From assembly GCA_023897205.1 (NCBI GenBank), contig JAHWDD010000003.1, positions 2,545,665 through 2,609,664 on the forward strand: DNA of 64,000 nt, in the 5' to 3' direction. Below the pieces are notes generated by a model that saw nothing but the letters and a program-made list of their open reading frames with translations, made no database searches and was not told where the DNA came from. The stretch is from Exophiala sp. HKRS030 (taxonomy: Eukaryota > Ascomycota > Eurotiomycetes > Chaetothyriales > Herpotrichiellaceae). The translations under genes were made by a program, and so were the position numbers. Shown here piece after piece: positions 1-13,201 of the stretch (within the stretch, counting starts at the first letter, position 1; the number at the start of each line of letters is the position of its first letter).

Positions 1-121
1 CCATCATCAAGAATCCTCGCATTCATCAATCCATCTTCCCTTCTCCATCCATCTGAACAATCGTTGATCCTCAATCACCACCCTCCAAGCAACCCTTCCA
101 CCCCACCCTCCATCCATCAAC

Positions 122-615
122 ATGCGTTCCAAGTTCAAGGACGAACATCCCTTCGAGAAGCGCAAGGCAGAAGCCGAACGCATTCGTCAAAAGTACGCCG
201 ACCGCATTCCCGTAAGTCTCATCCAAGCAACCTCGTCCTTGTCCCTTCCCCTCTTCTCACTCTTCCGTCTATCTGTACTGACCATACTTCAGGTCATCTG
301 CGAAAAGGTCGAGAAATCCGACATCGCTACCATCGACAAGAAGAAATACCTCGTCCCGGCTGACCTTACCGTTGGCCAATTCGTTTATGTTATTCGCAAG
401 CGGATAAAGCTCAGCCCTGAAAAGGCCATCTTCATTTTCGTCGATGAGGTCCTGCCTCCCGCTGCCGCCCTTATGAGCAGCATCTATGAAGAGCACAAAG
501 ACGAGGACGGTTTCTTGTACATTACGTATGTTCATATTTCACCCCACTTCCCTCCCTCTGCGTATATTAACAATTGTGCAGGTACTCCGGAGAGAACACC
601 TTTGGCCAAGTCTGA
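122..615 (+). CDS. atg8: Atg8, ubiquitin-like autophagy protein
   Basis: Three exons (122-211, 293-525, 582-615) separated by GT-AG introns give a 118-residue protein, the usual size for fungal Atg8. It begins [20 protein letters not shown] and carries the family's [11 protein letters not shown] and [20 protein letters not shown] stretches and the YSGENTFG end. The conserved Gly is residue 116 and is followed by only Gln-Val, so Atg4 would trim two residues to expose the glycine that is joined to phosphatidylethanolamine. The lipidated protein coats the phagophore and drives its expansion and cargo selection. The intron junctions are seen directly; the function follows from family knowledge. 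The upstream 121 bases are pyrimidine-rich leader. Confidence 0.96.
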
Positions 616-2433
616 ACCATAGGACGACGAACATGAGACCGTGCGAGGCACACCCATGTCAACGTTGTCATGTACTTCCCTAACGATTGCGATGGAATCT
701 TTTTCGGTATTGGTGTTTTGAAACCACAAGCTCTTCTCCTTGCCATGACTTGAAGCAATACATGCACATGGGTCATGAAGCAGAATGCAGGAACATCACG
801 ACAGTAGGCGCAGAGAAAGAGAGACAACTTGGAGGAGGTTTTCAGGTGCTGGTACCGTTGTATTACAGCTTGATCATCAAACAAATGATATATCCTTTCC
901 TCCTCGCTTTTCAGATTCTGTTGCTGGGCCACCAAAGAGCTGGACTCTGTATTGACAAAGTACCCGAAATATCATGCACAGTATATGGTGCTTTGTGGTC
1001 GTCAAGGCGGTTTCGCAGAGTACTAGGCTGGAGGCACCAGCCATCCATTGTTTCCTAGTTTGTGTGAGCTTTAGCAAAGTCGTACGGCAATACAGCGTGT
1101 AGTCATCCTGGTTATTCAAGATCGACTAGTCCATCATCTGTCGTCCTAACCACTCTTGTTTGGTTCTTCCGCTTTGGCCCGTCGAAGCCAACTCTGCAAC
1201 AGGATCAAGTACTAGTCAGTGAACAAATGCATGACTTGCAATCTTCCAATAATGAAAGACCGCCCTCGAAATAGCACGCCCAGTGTCGTTCGTCTTTGTT
1301 GATACATAAGCCAACTGAGCGGCTTCGAACCCGATAATTTAGAAACGGCAGATCCCTAGTAGCCAAACACGATATGCGAACGATCAAGCTTGGATATTTG
1401 ATGATTGAACATTCAGTACTTACGAAGTTACGAGATCCATGGCGAGGAACCAATGATCGATATGGCTTTCTACCTCAATACAGTTCCCGTGGCCTCTAGC
1501 GCCGGACGCAACCTCTGATATGCCGTCATAACATCATGGTGGACAGCATCTTAACGACCCAACCTTGACCAAAGTCAAGGCCACGATTATATGATGCCCA
1601 GAGCTGATGTCTCAGTCTCATAGCCATAACACTCACTCCCTCGTTCTGGTCAACAGAGTGCTCACTTTGACAGACTAGGCCACGGAGGCGGGAACATCTT
1701 GAACAAGCCATGAAAAAGGACACTTATGCAACAATCCTTGGACATTATGCAACAACTTCGCTCGATAAGGTTCCCCGGTAGGAGAACGGCCGTGGGATCG
1801 TGTCCTAGCAAAGCCTTGGTATCTTCCAAAACCTCCGGCCCATGAATCATTCATTATGCGCCAACGAACTCCTCTTTGCCAAGCACAATCATCAAGAAAC
1901 CTACTCCTCCTGGGTGTCTGTGGTGCCTCAGCAGTCACAGTCACTCAGGTCAACGTTCAAGTCATGATTGAAAAAGTGGAAATCCAAGATGGCATGATTG
2001 GTCGATTTATATCAAGCACGTTGGGATGTGTCCATCTCGTTCGTCCGGATCAATAGGAGTCAAGAACTGTGCTGAGTTCCCCGGCGCGGCACCACAACAA
2101 GACCGCCTTGATGCCATCGACTGGGAAAGTAGCCATACCATGTACACGGAGTTGACATGTCTGGGTACCTGGGGAGGTGGTGGCTGCGCCTTCCTGCTGC
2201 CGCCATCCCTGCAATCAAGGCTTCCCAAGAGGAAACCCATCATGACACTACGCATTTGCGCTCGTTCGCGAGTTCAAAGACATTGGCAACCTTCTGTGTC
2301 AACTGTCCGCACGATCTGCATCCTATTAATTCTTTCAATCATACCTTATCTTGCTTCCAGACTCCTGTTCAGACAAAGTCTTCTCGCCAGAGTCCATCTC
2401 CCTGTCACGATCGAGTACTGAGACAATATCTCC
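616..2433. other. Intergenic, no supported gene
   Basis: About 1.8 kb between atg8 and the O-methyltransferase. Open frames here are short, use non-ATG starts or lack protein-like composition. The last few hundred bases are presumably the promoter of the methyltransferase. I see no repeat or RNA gene. Confidence 0.6.
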
Positions 2434-4039
2434 ATGTGTTCAATCGATTCTCTGGCACAGGCCATATCAACTCATGCCGAGGTTCTGAGCAAGGCGTGGC
2501 ACGACAATGATGAACATAACTTGTCATCATGCGCCAGCAGAAGGACCAACATACCAAAGCTTGATGTCGCTGGCGAAGAGGCTCGGAACCAACTTCTAAC
2601 CAGTATAAAATCCCTCGAACAGCTTGTCCTCGGACCAAGAGATGCAATGCAAAGCCTTTATTACAAGGTAAGCTATATCCTCTGCACGCCCTTCCCAAAG
2701 GTTCTAATCAATCGTCCAGAGCGCCGAAGCTGGGGTGGTGCAAGCCTTATGTCAGCTCCAGGTTCCTCATGCTGTCCCTCTAGAAGGCTCGATATCATAC
2801 CCCGAGCTTTCTGCCAAGGTCAATGTGTCCGAGGATCGACTGAAACATCTTATCCGCATTGCCGCTATTTGTTCCAATTTCCTCACCGAAACGGAGAACG
2901 GCGATGTCGCCCATAGTCCAAACTCAGCCATATGGCAACTCGACCCGACCATGGCCAACGGCATGGAAGTCATGATGAACCATCTTCCTCCCTCTGCTTA
3001 TCGACTCGGCGATGTTTGTACGCAAGATCCTGTTGATGAAGACGAAAAGCTCTCTGGTTTCAGCCTTGCTCGAGGAGAGCCCCTTTTTCAGTACCTCGAA
3101 ACCCATCCAGATCAAGGTCGGAAGTTTGCCGCCCACATGCGTGCTCAAGCCGCCCAATCCGGTGACGAAGCCATCCAGGAGGGTTATGATTGGCATACCA
3201 TGAAAGAAAAGACGCTTGTTGACGTAAGTTGGATTCATGCGCAAACCACAATGCATACTAACAGTAAGTTTCAACCAGTGTGGTGGCTCTTTTGGCTCTG
3301 TGGCCCAGGCAATCGTCAAAAAGGAACCGGGAGTCCGTTGTATTGTCCAAGATCTTCCCAAAGTCATAAACTCGGCTATGATGAATGTCGCAAAGAGCCC
3401 CGGCTTTCCATCAGACAACATTAGCTTCATGGCTCATTCATTCCTAGAGCCTCAACCGATTGTTGCAGATATGTACTTGTTCCGAATGGTGTTCCATAAT
3501 TGGTGTGACAAAGGTGCCCGGCGCATTCTTGAAGCGCTCAAACCAGTTCTTCGTCCAGGGACTCGTGTCGTTGCCATTGAATATGTCATGCCGTCACTAG
3601 GTGCTGCTCCGGTTTATGCCGAGCTTGCAACCAGACGACTAGACAACACCATGTACAGCCTGATGAAAGGCAAAGTCCGAGAACTGAACGAGTTCAAGGA
3701 TTTGGTTCAAAGCGTCGAGCCTGCATTAAAATTCAAAAGCTTCAAAAGAGGGCCCTGAAGGCAACTCATGACCCCAAATGTCATTCGGTTCTGGAATGGG
3801 TCTATGAACCTGAGGACACCACTACCATAGACACGGCGGTTGTCGGCGAGTTCGCTTCGCCTATGACTGATCTCAGTGTCGATCAAGGCAGTACGCCTGC
3901 AAGTCCAAGCATCGCCGACTCGTCGCCTTCTACCCCTAAAGAAGCCGAAACCCCAGGCCTAGGTATCGACACCAAGGCTCTGCACATCCCTGGCATCGAT
4001 AAAGAACCATTTCGCCAAACAAATGTTATTTCTGACTAA
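2434..4039 (+). CDS. SAM-dependent O-methyltransferase (COMT-like), probable frameshift near the 3' end
   Basis: Exons 2434-2667, 2720-3223 and 3279 onward. A helical dimerisation and winged-helix-like N-terminal part (to about residue 190) precedes a class I methyltransferase domain. The SAM-binding glycine motif is VDCGGSFGSVA, spanning the exon 2/3 junction, where relatives usually have VDxGGGxG. FHNWCDK (about residues 318-324) carries the expected catalytic His. Such enzymes methylate hydroxyls on small aromatic or polyketide metabolites. The frame stops at 3758, but the next frame continues with a family-like end (HSVLEWVYEPED) and a Ser/Pro/Thr-rich tail to 4039. The switch lies at or beside the A run 3728-3731 and fits one missing A. 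The substrate cannot be told; no polyketide or peptide synthase is in the window. Confidence 0.8.
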
Positions 4040-4240
4040 TTCTTTCATTCGGTGGATATGGATAGATAGTTGTGGTGCTCCCGGTATCCAATAATGATAT
4101 GACCATTTGTACGCGCTCACGGTGTAGTCCCTAGCCCTTGATCACCACCGGAATGATCTGAAAGAAGTGGAACTGCATCATTTTTTGTAAACGAAACCTT
4201 CCCAGTAGGCCAGTTGGATGGAATGTAGTCGTTCGCTCGC
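4040..4240. other. Short intergenic, methyltransferase 3' flank
   Basis: Non-coding 3' flank of the methyltransferase. No motif I can name. Confidence 0.5.
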
Positions 4241-4609
4241 ATGGGTGCAAACACTCGCAGGGAGCCTACCCGCGGCGCCATCGACGCTTTTGAGACGTAC
4301 CAGATATGCAAGGATTGCCATTCAGAGTACAAGGACGACATGCCACGCAGACTGGTTGCCAACGATCAGCTCTTCCGGCGAAATCCATCAGGCTCAAAGG
4401 TGAGCAACAATAACATGTCAGTTAGTAGGGCTTAGCCTCTCTTCTAGCGATTATGCACGATATCAAAAGCAAAGTGTGGTCCACCGAGACGGTTGTTGCG
4501 CGACCTCGCATTGAGCAGAGAACGATGGAAGCGCGACCTATCACTATCGATGTCCAGGAGCGAGGGAGGCAAATTGGCTATGAAAATCATCAATGAGTCA
4601 GCAAACTAG
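4241..4609 (+). CDS. Possible small two-exon gene, unknown function
   Basis: An ATG frame from 4241 reads into a good GTGAGC donor at 4400. A CTTCTAG acceptor ending at 4447 keeps the frame open to a stop at 4607-4609, giving about 106 residues. The first exon has a CKDC pair within YQICKDCHSEYKDD; the second is basic. I recognise no family. An alternative ATG frame covers part of the second exon, so the model is weak. It could equally be chance open sequence in an otherwise gene-poor stretch. Confidence 0.22.
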
Positions 4610-7402
4610 TGCTCGAATTGTACGTAAAAAGTCACGTTGGCCACGCATCGCCTCCCCAGACAAACCGAGAGCCTCCAACCTTAGTCGCACATACAACCAA
4701 TCGTTGAGTCTCCGTCGACTACTACATTGGGCAGTTCGTGGACCTTGCTTGCCCGCGCTCACCTGGCTTATCCCCGCCGCCGTATAAGCAGTCGTGGCAG
4801 TCTCAACTCATGTGTTTGCCTGCTTGATACTTGATGCTTGTTTCGCGTACCACGGACCGTGGACGGCACAATTCATCTTCCAACCTCGTCTCCATGCGAG
4901 TGACTAATATCGCCATGTTGATGGTCACCGGGCGATCACAATCCTCAAGAAAGCTTGTCTTTCAAAAAACCAACTGCTTCCCAACACGCTGGATGTGGCA
5001 TCTGTCAGGGCTCGGTAGTTGAGACGGTTTAGTCATGCACTCTGAGAACGACCAGATTCGTCCTTCTCTTCGTATTCGAGCGCACAAGTACACATGGTCA
5101 CAGGGTTCGATCAACATTGTGGATCAGAAGTTCTGTGGTTCGATTCTTGGTGGGTTAACTACGGAGTAGATTGGCTCCATCTCCTTGTTCTTCTCAGCTT
5201 ACATCACTCGGACCGTCGTTCAGCATTGAGAGGAGGGAAGCCGCGTTTCAGAGAGATTCTCACGCTTCAGATGTGATGCAAGGCTCGCTCTTGGACAGCA
5301 AAAGGTGGGGTTCTCATTTCAGGACGAATATTCTCGCTCGACATCCCGGTCACATATACTCCGCACACCACACTCGGGTGATTCATTCTGAGAAGCTCCG
5401 GTCGGGAGATGTCAGTTGTCGAAGTTTCTCGACTCAGAGCCGAGTGGGTAGCCCTCATGCCGTCCAACATGACTGGATCCATCCTGATCTATCTGTATCA
5501 AATACTCCCTTGCACGTACACCCACACGCCTTTCGCCACTCTTTCTGACTATCGACTGGCCCGAACCAAACCATAAGCGTCCATTTCGGCCGGAGCCATG
5601 ACCTACCGCGGATGTCACTGTCCAATTCGAGAAGTGCGACATAACAATGGTTTTCTGGCAAATACTGTGTGTGAGGGAGGACTTCAGTACCGACGATGGA
5701 CCGGATGCTAACCTGGATACAAAAGAATCCCTGGATCCACCGTCATAAGGACAGTGATGCGGATCATAACACAGCATCCAGGGATAAATAAACGAAGGAG
5801 TCGCTACCCGGGAGCTGTTGATCATAGCTCTAATTCAGAAATCTGGCAGGGGTTTTCTTCCACTTGTCCCTCCAATAGATGCCAGTTTTCCCCGGTGCCT
5901 CTTCCAGAGTTCACAGACGGGACATGAGGTAAGCTTGAGTTCGATTTTGTTCAAGCGCGATGACGCCGTGTCCGAATTGCACGATTTAGCACGATTTGGC
6001 CTGGGACATATTTCACATAGACTCCCTGGCCGCTGGTCGAGCAGCTTTCTCACTCAGTTGTCCAACTCATTGCGGCGACGGTTGGGAAACTGCAAGTTTC
6101 CTTTTTCGAGATTATTTCGAACATGGAGACTGGCTATGGAGCCATCTTATTAGTGAACGTATGGTAAGAGGCACTTTTAACGTGAAATGATAGATGAAAT
6201 TGTACACAATCACCAGCTAGATCCTGTCGCAGTGGTAATATAAAATGATCCAGTTTGCAAATGGACAGAGGGCGTTCATACGCCATGCGGAAACCCACAT
6301 CTGAAGAGCACTATGCCTTCCAATTTTCACCTTCTCGAACTGTTGATGAGAGGAGACTTCCGTATAATCGCGAGGCAAGTGCAAGGTTCAGAAACCAGAT
6401 AGAAAATGGCGCGCACTGCTTGCATGATAGCTTCGTTGTACCTCATTAGTTGAGAGCTCTTCCCTTGAGAGGCAAGATGTACTTGACCTATGCTCCAGTG
6501 GACGGGCGCATGCATCTGACCGCGGCAGCCTTCAATCCTAATCTAGAAGGTCCACAATGATTGCTGGTTTGACACACAGGCATTTGTTTGCCTCTTTTGC
6601 AATCCTCGGATTCGAAATAGCCATGCATGAAAACAGGACAAGTTCCGGCGGGTTGATGATTTCAGGCCTTTCGCACGGCCGCTACGCGTCTTGGAAGGAG
6701 TGCCAAACGATTCTGACTAGCGAGTTCTGTCCATGGTAAATCGATCCAGAGGTATGGTGAGAGATCACTGCTCAGTCAGGGTGACTGGCGGCGAGCGTCA
6801 GCTTCTAATGGGTCTAAAATCCTGAACCGAAGCCAGCGTTTTGGGCTCGCGCTCTCGGCGGAGTCTTTTGCCTTTGACCTTTCCCTATTCTTGCAAAGCG
6901 CCAGCCTTTGGGGTGAAACTAACCTGACTTACTGCCTTCAGCCGATTGTGCACTACGCACAAGATTCAGAAAAGGATATATCACTTTCGCCATTGACTAA
7001 TCACTACGTATGTTAGTTAAAGCGACTCTTGAGGCGGGCAGGTCATCCTCGAAGACAGCATTACCCCACCACCTCATTCCTAACTCAGGCTGGGATCGCC
7101 TCGAATTCTTGGAATCGATTGTTACTTGGTGATCTCTTGGGCATACTCACCTAACTATTTACATTGTTTATGTTCTTGAGCCTTGGACTCGTGAGACTTG
7201 GGACCTGAAACTTGGGCTTTCTGTTCGTAAATCGAGTCCAGTTTTTGCCCTCTGTGCTCTTGACAGCGATTTCGACTCATCTTACCGTTCCTACTATTAT
7301 CATCAACATAGACTCTATGAAAAGATCATGCTCACTCTCTAATCGGATGTACTATCGCTCACTGCTTTCCAAATCGATTCAGTTCAACTTTCGACAATAA
7401 CC
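4610..7402. other. Gene-poor stretch, no supported gene
   Basis: About 2.8 kb in which all frames are broken into pieces below about 130 codons with no recognisable domain. A copy of the short element TACGGAGTA lies at 5160-5168. The last few hundred bases are presumably the promoter and leader of the transcription factor gene. Confidence 0.55.
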
Positions 7403-9406
7403 ATGAAGGGCCGTCGAGATCCAGGTGACGATGGTCAAGGCTTCCTTTTCGTCAACAAATCTCAGACGTCTAAATCTCTTTCCAAGAGCGATGGCAGTGT
7501 GGCCAAACTCATCAACAGACACGCACAGCGTGTTCAAATCCGGAAAACCGAGACTCAGAGGATCAATTCTCTAAAGACAGATGCTTCAGCTGCTCGTCGG
7601 ATAGCCTTGAATGGCTGGCTTCGTCGAGATATGAACATGACACTGTGCGCACTGCCCAATCCTTCAAAGCATTCTCGTTGACTTTGTTGTATCTATGCTG
7701 ACTTTGGACTGAACTTATAACAGGCCAAACAGCAATCCTGCCAGCCCTTCGTCGCCTGCCGCGGAATCCTGGAATGTTGCCACGCCACCTCATCGGTCAA
7801 GCAGGACTGAAAGCCCAAACCATGTTACCACCCCGTCGGATCATGCCTCATGTGCTGCATCGCCTCCTTCGAGCAGCGAAGCCGGCTCGGGGCACGGGAA
7901 TGACCGACATGTCGGCAGTCCACCAGGTCTCGAGGATGATCCTCAGGAGGATGGAGAAGTCTTGATCCTATCCGCCCCGGTATATCAAGCGAATCTTGCC
8001 TTTTATGATTGTGTAGACCCCTTTGGAGTCAGTCCTGTGCGGGTCACGAGTAGTATGCATTCTGTGCTGCAGCATATCTTACAAGTGTATTCATACTCTG
8101 GCAACAACTATAAGCTAGCTCACCTACCATCCCATTTGCGACCTACAATGCCGCAATTCCCCATTACCTCGATTGTTCAGCGGAGTGTTCACAAGGAGCA
8201 TCATCTCTACTCATTGATGGCGGCTGCCACGGCGCGAATGAAGTATGTCTGGCGAGAGCAAAGTCCGGTTGGGGACCCTCGGGTCATCCACGGTCTTGCA
8301 GTCCGACATTTACGAAAAGAACTCCTTGAAAATGCGAGGAGTGGTACCATTGACAAGCAGACGATCATGGATCTTGTTTTCCTCGTAGTCAGCGAAACTC
8401 AGTACGGGTACTACGACAAAGCACGCAAACATCTTCAGATCATCTTGATCACACCGAGTATCTGGACCATTGGATTTCCGAGTCGACGGCTCATGTGGAC
8501 AACCAACTTGCTCTGGTGACAGGAGAACCGTTGTTGCTTCCATATGATTTTGACCCAGGCCCGATGCTACCGGAGCGGATGAGCATTCTCAAGCGAGAAG
8601 CAAAGAAAATCTTGATGAGCTACGGGTATCCGAATCCGATCTCAATGCTGGTATCCCAGAATGCACCACGAGCATTCACTGATGCCATGCAAGATCTGTC
8701 GACGACACTGGACCATCGAATGGGCACCAAATTACGGCGTGGCATAAACGCTGGCATGTTCGCTGGTAAATTCGCCACCATCATGTCAGACCTTGCCGAC
8801 TGCATAGATATCGCAAAGGTTGTTTGGCTCTCACCAATTGCCGTCTGCTTTGATGCAGAATGGCTGTGTCGCAAAGCACGATCAGTACTTCGCTCGCTTC
8901 TCGCACTATCTCCGCCTAATAGTCTCAGACCGATGGGACTTTTCGCAAATTGCGGCGAAGCAGTACGACTATGCTCTGTTCTCGCAATGACCCATGCTTG
9001 TACACTCATTGGGACACAAACAGCTCAAGCCAACGTGCGAAGATTAAGGGAAGCATGCAACGACGCTTTCAATCATTGGACCCCCACAGTATCATGGACG
9101 GCTGACTGCCGACCGATGGATCCAACCAGAAAACTCGGCATGTTCGAAGAAACGCAAGCCGGCTTCGCGCTCTGGTCGACATTGATTGGGGTTTGGTCAT
9201 CTACAGGAATGCCTCAAGACGAGAAATGGTTCATTACTCGCGCAGTCAACCTTAGTGTGTACTTTGGATATTCGTGCTACGAAGACCTCGACAGCCACAT
9301 GTCACAGTACATTTATTCACGGACTTTGCAGGATGCGAGTCTCCGGAAGACTGCGTATGCTCTGCAGAGTTCGCTCAGATTCAACAGCCAAGTGCTAATC
9401 AAGTAA
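7403..9406 (+). CDS. Fungal transcription factor domain protein without a Zn2Cys6 cluster; probable frameshift
   Basis: The start at 7403 gives MKGRRDPGDDGQGFLFVNKS, the FLFVN opening typical of fungal regulators that have the fungal-specific transcription factor domain but no N-terminal zinc cluster. I place an intron at 7645-7723 (GTGCGC...AACAG), joining a basic segment to a Pro/Ser-rich linker and then the helical domain starting near YQANLAFYDCVDPFGVSP. The frame must change between about 8436 and 8460: upstream reads ...DKARKHLQ, downstream ...EYLDHWISESTAHVDNQ, both family-like, offset as if one base were missing. The second frame runs to the stop at 9406. It is presumably a nuclear regulator; targets are unknown. 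The nearest annotated gene upstream is the methyltransferase, about 3.4 kb away, with one doubtful small gene between. Confidence 0.72.
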
Positions 9407-11507
9407 TGATTTGTGACGGAGGCGCCGATGGCGTTCGACGCTTGGAAACGGCCAGCCGATTACTTAAGCCTTTGTAATCGCTCTTCATTGCGGGGGGTTC
9501 GCGGGCAATCTCGAGATCAGGTAACTTGGGCTCGACCTTACACAGCTGACCGAACGTTAAATATTACTTGTGATCTCGGTTTCTCCTACGAAGTTCAGTA
9601 GCTTAGCATCACCTGCGAGAGAACTATTATCCACATCCTCGAAGTGTGAGATAGAGCCAGCACGCTGGTGGATCTCAAATTTCACCAACATGAGCCCCTG
9701 AAGCCTTTTCCTTTTCCTGTCGATTGGTCTTCCTACCTGCTTTGCTGTTGGCACAATGACAAATTGTCAGAGAAACGCATACGGAAGCTCGCAGGATGGA
9801 ACAGCTGCACCCGCCGCCAACGGTCCTACGTCGGTATTGTGACTGATGCGCATCGCTTGCATTGCGTCAACCTCTGCATTTCCAAGCCACTGGAAGGCCT
9901 CCCACACTGAACCAACCTCAGAATTATACTACCCCAGCGCGATGGTTAGCTGACGCGACTAGAAGGTCGACGTAGTCATAACCGGTTATCAGCGGTACTT
10001 TCACAACCACGCACCGAGAGCCGCATTCGAACGAGATGGTCGACTGCTCCAATTTCATCGCCTTGTCGAGCCATCTTCGCATTTCGGCATCTGTGCATGC
10101 TAGACGAACAGCATGAAAGGGGTGTCTATAGACGAGGTGGTCACCCGTATGTCAAGCGGAAGAAGCATATGATGGAAGAGGTTGCGTTAGAAGCTGGAGT
10201 TTCACACTCAGAAGAGTTAAGGATTCCGTGCATCAAATCTATTCACGTTACCACTCGGCTCCGCCCTCTCCCTTCCTCTCCTTTTTCTCTGTCTCTGCCA
10301 GACCATAAGGGAACCAACTCACGACCTCCACTCAGGTGGCAGGAATTTGAACGTACGACGCTGTACCTAGCTATGGCATAATGTCAACTCTATTAGACGA
10401 GCTAAAAGCTGTCCTTACGCTGTTCTTGCAAACGTACTTCAGTACATCCCTTGCCATGGCCTCCGAATACCAGAAGCCTAGCATATGCGATATGATTGTC
10501 TGTCCATCAGTGTCTCGGTAGCTTTTCTCACACCTCGTAATTGATTCCTATCATATCGAGATATATCTTGTACAATTGTTGCAAAACATCAATCCGTAGC
10601 ACTCAATCACCGATGGTCTGACCGCTCCATACCCAGTCCCTATTCAGCCAGGTGACTCGCCACGCTGATGCCAGCGACTAGAGTAGAACTACAATGATAG
10701 CATTAGTCCGAGTCTGCCATATATGGACGACACCAGGCCATAACCTTCCTCCGCTTGGTCAATAGTACTTGTCGATCACAGGTTGACATGACAGAGCACA
10801 TCTTTGGCGTACGATCCCTCTTTCCATGGCTCATCTGCTAGATCCCTGAGGCGTGGTATCGCCTCCAGCGGCCCGTGGAATGCCAGGCACGACTCTCGAG
10901 CCTGTCTTGGGTGCAAAAATCCGAGATTTGTCCCAGAACCGTAAGGGTGTTGCTGCGCCACCTCTTGAGCGAGAAGACTGTTCGAAATGCCCACCCATGC
11001 ACACATTTCCGAATATACGCGCACATACTCCGCAATCTCTGGAATCAAGACTACAAGGCCTTTTGAGAATGGGTTCATGACAGAGCGACACGTCCTGTTC
11101 TCAGTGTCTGTTGAGTTCCTAGGCTGCCTCGTGTCTTTCATCCCTTGTCTTCGAGGAGGAAGCGATGAGATGATTGTGGCACTTGCGAGGATCCATGGTA
11201 AGGAGAGTCCGCTGTGGGATACTGACGTGATGTTTGGTGGCACTGGGAATATGATAGTTATATCATGAAGGAGGAAACTTAGTTTGAAATTTTGGCAATT
11301 AGACCTAAGTTTTGGCGGGAGAGAACTATCCCGGTTCGTCTACTTACTTATTTGCCCCGTGGACCGACGTTGATATTTCCCGCGGCCAGTAGAGCCAACT
11401 AGGTGGTCTGAAGGCAGATATCGATCGAGGCGTTCAATTTCGATTCTATTACTTCACACGATTGACCGTCCGTAATTGAGGGAATCCGATTATTTCCCAA
11501 TAGTCCT
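9407..11507. other. Intergenic, no supported gene
   Basis: About 2.1 kb. The longest frame (minus strand, 10776-11243) begins only with GTG and has no family features. The stretch ends at the 3' end of atg29. No repeat or RNA gene seen. Confidence 0.55.
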
Positions 11508-13201
11508 TCACCTACCATCCCTGCTGTCAAAATACCTTGATCTCAAAGCCTGTCCGATGCCAGTAGTGACACGCCCAGCGACCCCGGCTGCGGTACTTAC
11601 GCTGGGGCCCGCATAACTTGTAGTGTTTCCCCTCTCATTCGCCGTCGTACTTGTTCCACCAACTGTCATAATACTAGCTGTGTTTCCCATGCCGCTCATC
11701 AATGCTTCTTCCAACGCGGATTGTGTCACGCTCGCGTCTTCAAGGTCGCTGAATGAACTTCCCATGCTGGGTGAGGTGTCGCTGCCTGGACCCAGGGACG
11801 CATTATTAGCAGTGCCTGCTGGATGACGGCGTGGTGAGGATAAGGATGTCGGGAGAATAGGCCGGTGTGGTGGAGATAGGGGATGGATTGTTGAGGGTCG
11901 CTGGCGGGACTGTAGTGACGCTTGAGGTTGTGTCTGAACTTGGCGCGATGGATGTGTCGTGCTGGTCCTCGTGTTGCTAGCATGCGTTGCAGGGTTCGTC
12001 GGGTGGGAATGTGTTGTCGAAGTTGGCGAGAAGGAAGAAGGAGAATTTACTGTAACGTCGTCGTTCTTGGCCTTGGGTGTTGGTGGTTCCACTACAGGGG
12101 AGGAAATCCGTTCACTGGTGACACGACGTACTACGTTGGGACGCAGGTTTTGTGTTTGAATTTGATTCAAGGTTCCACGGAGAGTTGCCGAGGGTCTTGT
12201 TGCTGAGATGAAGAAGGTCGGGACTTCGAAGTGGTTCCATCTGATTGTGGGACAGGACTTGGAGTCGCGAATGGCAGAAATGATGGACCGTCCTCGTCTT
12301 CGTCCTCGTCGTCATCATGAGTTTGCGGTGGGATAGACATACCCGCACCTTGATCTATCGGGCTTGCTGCACTATTTCGTTGAGCAGAAATATCTTTCCG
12401 TAGTGACAAAGCTCGTCTGTGCATCGAAGATGGGTTTGGCCTTCGCGTAAAGTTGCGAGATTGTGTAAGATCGTCCTCCGAGTCTGAAGATTCGTGTCGT
12501 GGCTGTGATGGCTGAGTAATCGCCGAAGGTGCAGGTCGAGCTTGATTCGGAGACCGTGTAATTTGATGCTGAATACTTCCACGACGTGACTGAGTTGGCG
12601 CGAAGGCTGTGCCAGAATCGTTATCTTTGGATGATTGACGCGACAATGGTCTCACTGTTCCGGGTGCAGTACGAGGTTGAGTGACGACATTGGTATTGGT
12701 AGCCCCAGACGGGTTGCGAAACGGTAAAGATACCCTACTCTTAGCGGGAGTCCCCGGTGCACTGTCTCCTGGACCAATGACAGGACTTCCCAAAGCCTGT
12801 GTCGATAGTCTGCTCGGGACACGTGATCCTCCACTGCCTGCTCGTTTCATAGCCTGGCCTCCAACCATGCTTGCAGAGACCGAGCCAGGAACAGGTGATG
12901 GAGTAGCAGATTGGCGATTTCCTACTTTGCGCATCTGTGCTCTGACCTGAGACAGCTGCCGTTCGTAAAGCCATGCTGCTTGCTGCAGAAGAAATTTCTC
13001 CGTAACATCAAAACGTTCCGAGAGGTGCTTCCAATCAATTTCATTCCCTTTGGATTGACGGGAGATGAAATCCCATAGCTCACGTTCTTTGGTTGCTGAC
13101 CAGGAAACCGGTGGAGGGTCGATGAAAGTGCCTCGTTTGTAAGGCAGTCGGATGAAAACGGTGAAATGGTTTTCGACCGCGGTAGGAACTTGGGTCGTCA
13201 T
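11508..13201 (-). CDS. atg29: Atg29, autophagy scaffold subunit; probable frameshift
   Basis: The ATG at 13201 opens with MTTQVPTAVENHF and then the Atg29 N-terminal domain: FIRLPYKRGTFIDPPPVSW, a conserved DWKHLSERFDV, and LLQQAAWLYERQL (about residues 10-85). Atg29 binds Atg17 and Atg31 and helps assemble the phagophore assembly site. A long disordered Ser/Pro/Arg-rich region with an acidic DDDEDEDED patch follows. The frame stops at 12167, but the next frame carries the family C-terminus, including SDLEDASVTQSALEEAL and QALRSRYF, to 11508. The shift lies near 12170-12200 and fits one missing base. No splice pair explains it. The reading frame is also open upstream of the ATG into another gene-like region, so a longer fused product cannot be excluded. 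Confidence 0.82.

Noticed and set aside
5138..5150. A sequence resembling a tRNA B box
   Set aside because: No matching A box or cloverleaf could be drawn upstream.
10776..11243. A 155-codon minus-strand open frame
   Set aside because: It starts only with GTG, has no domain or family-like composition, and no intron signals extend it to an ATG.
11550..11600. A 51-base GTAAGT...ACAG candidate intron near the end of atg29
   Set aside because: The bases are in frame, contain no stop and encode residues resembling the conserved Atg29 C-terminus, so they are kept as coding.
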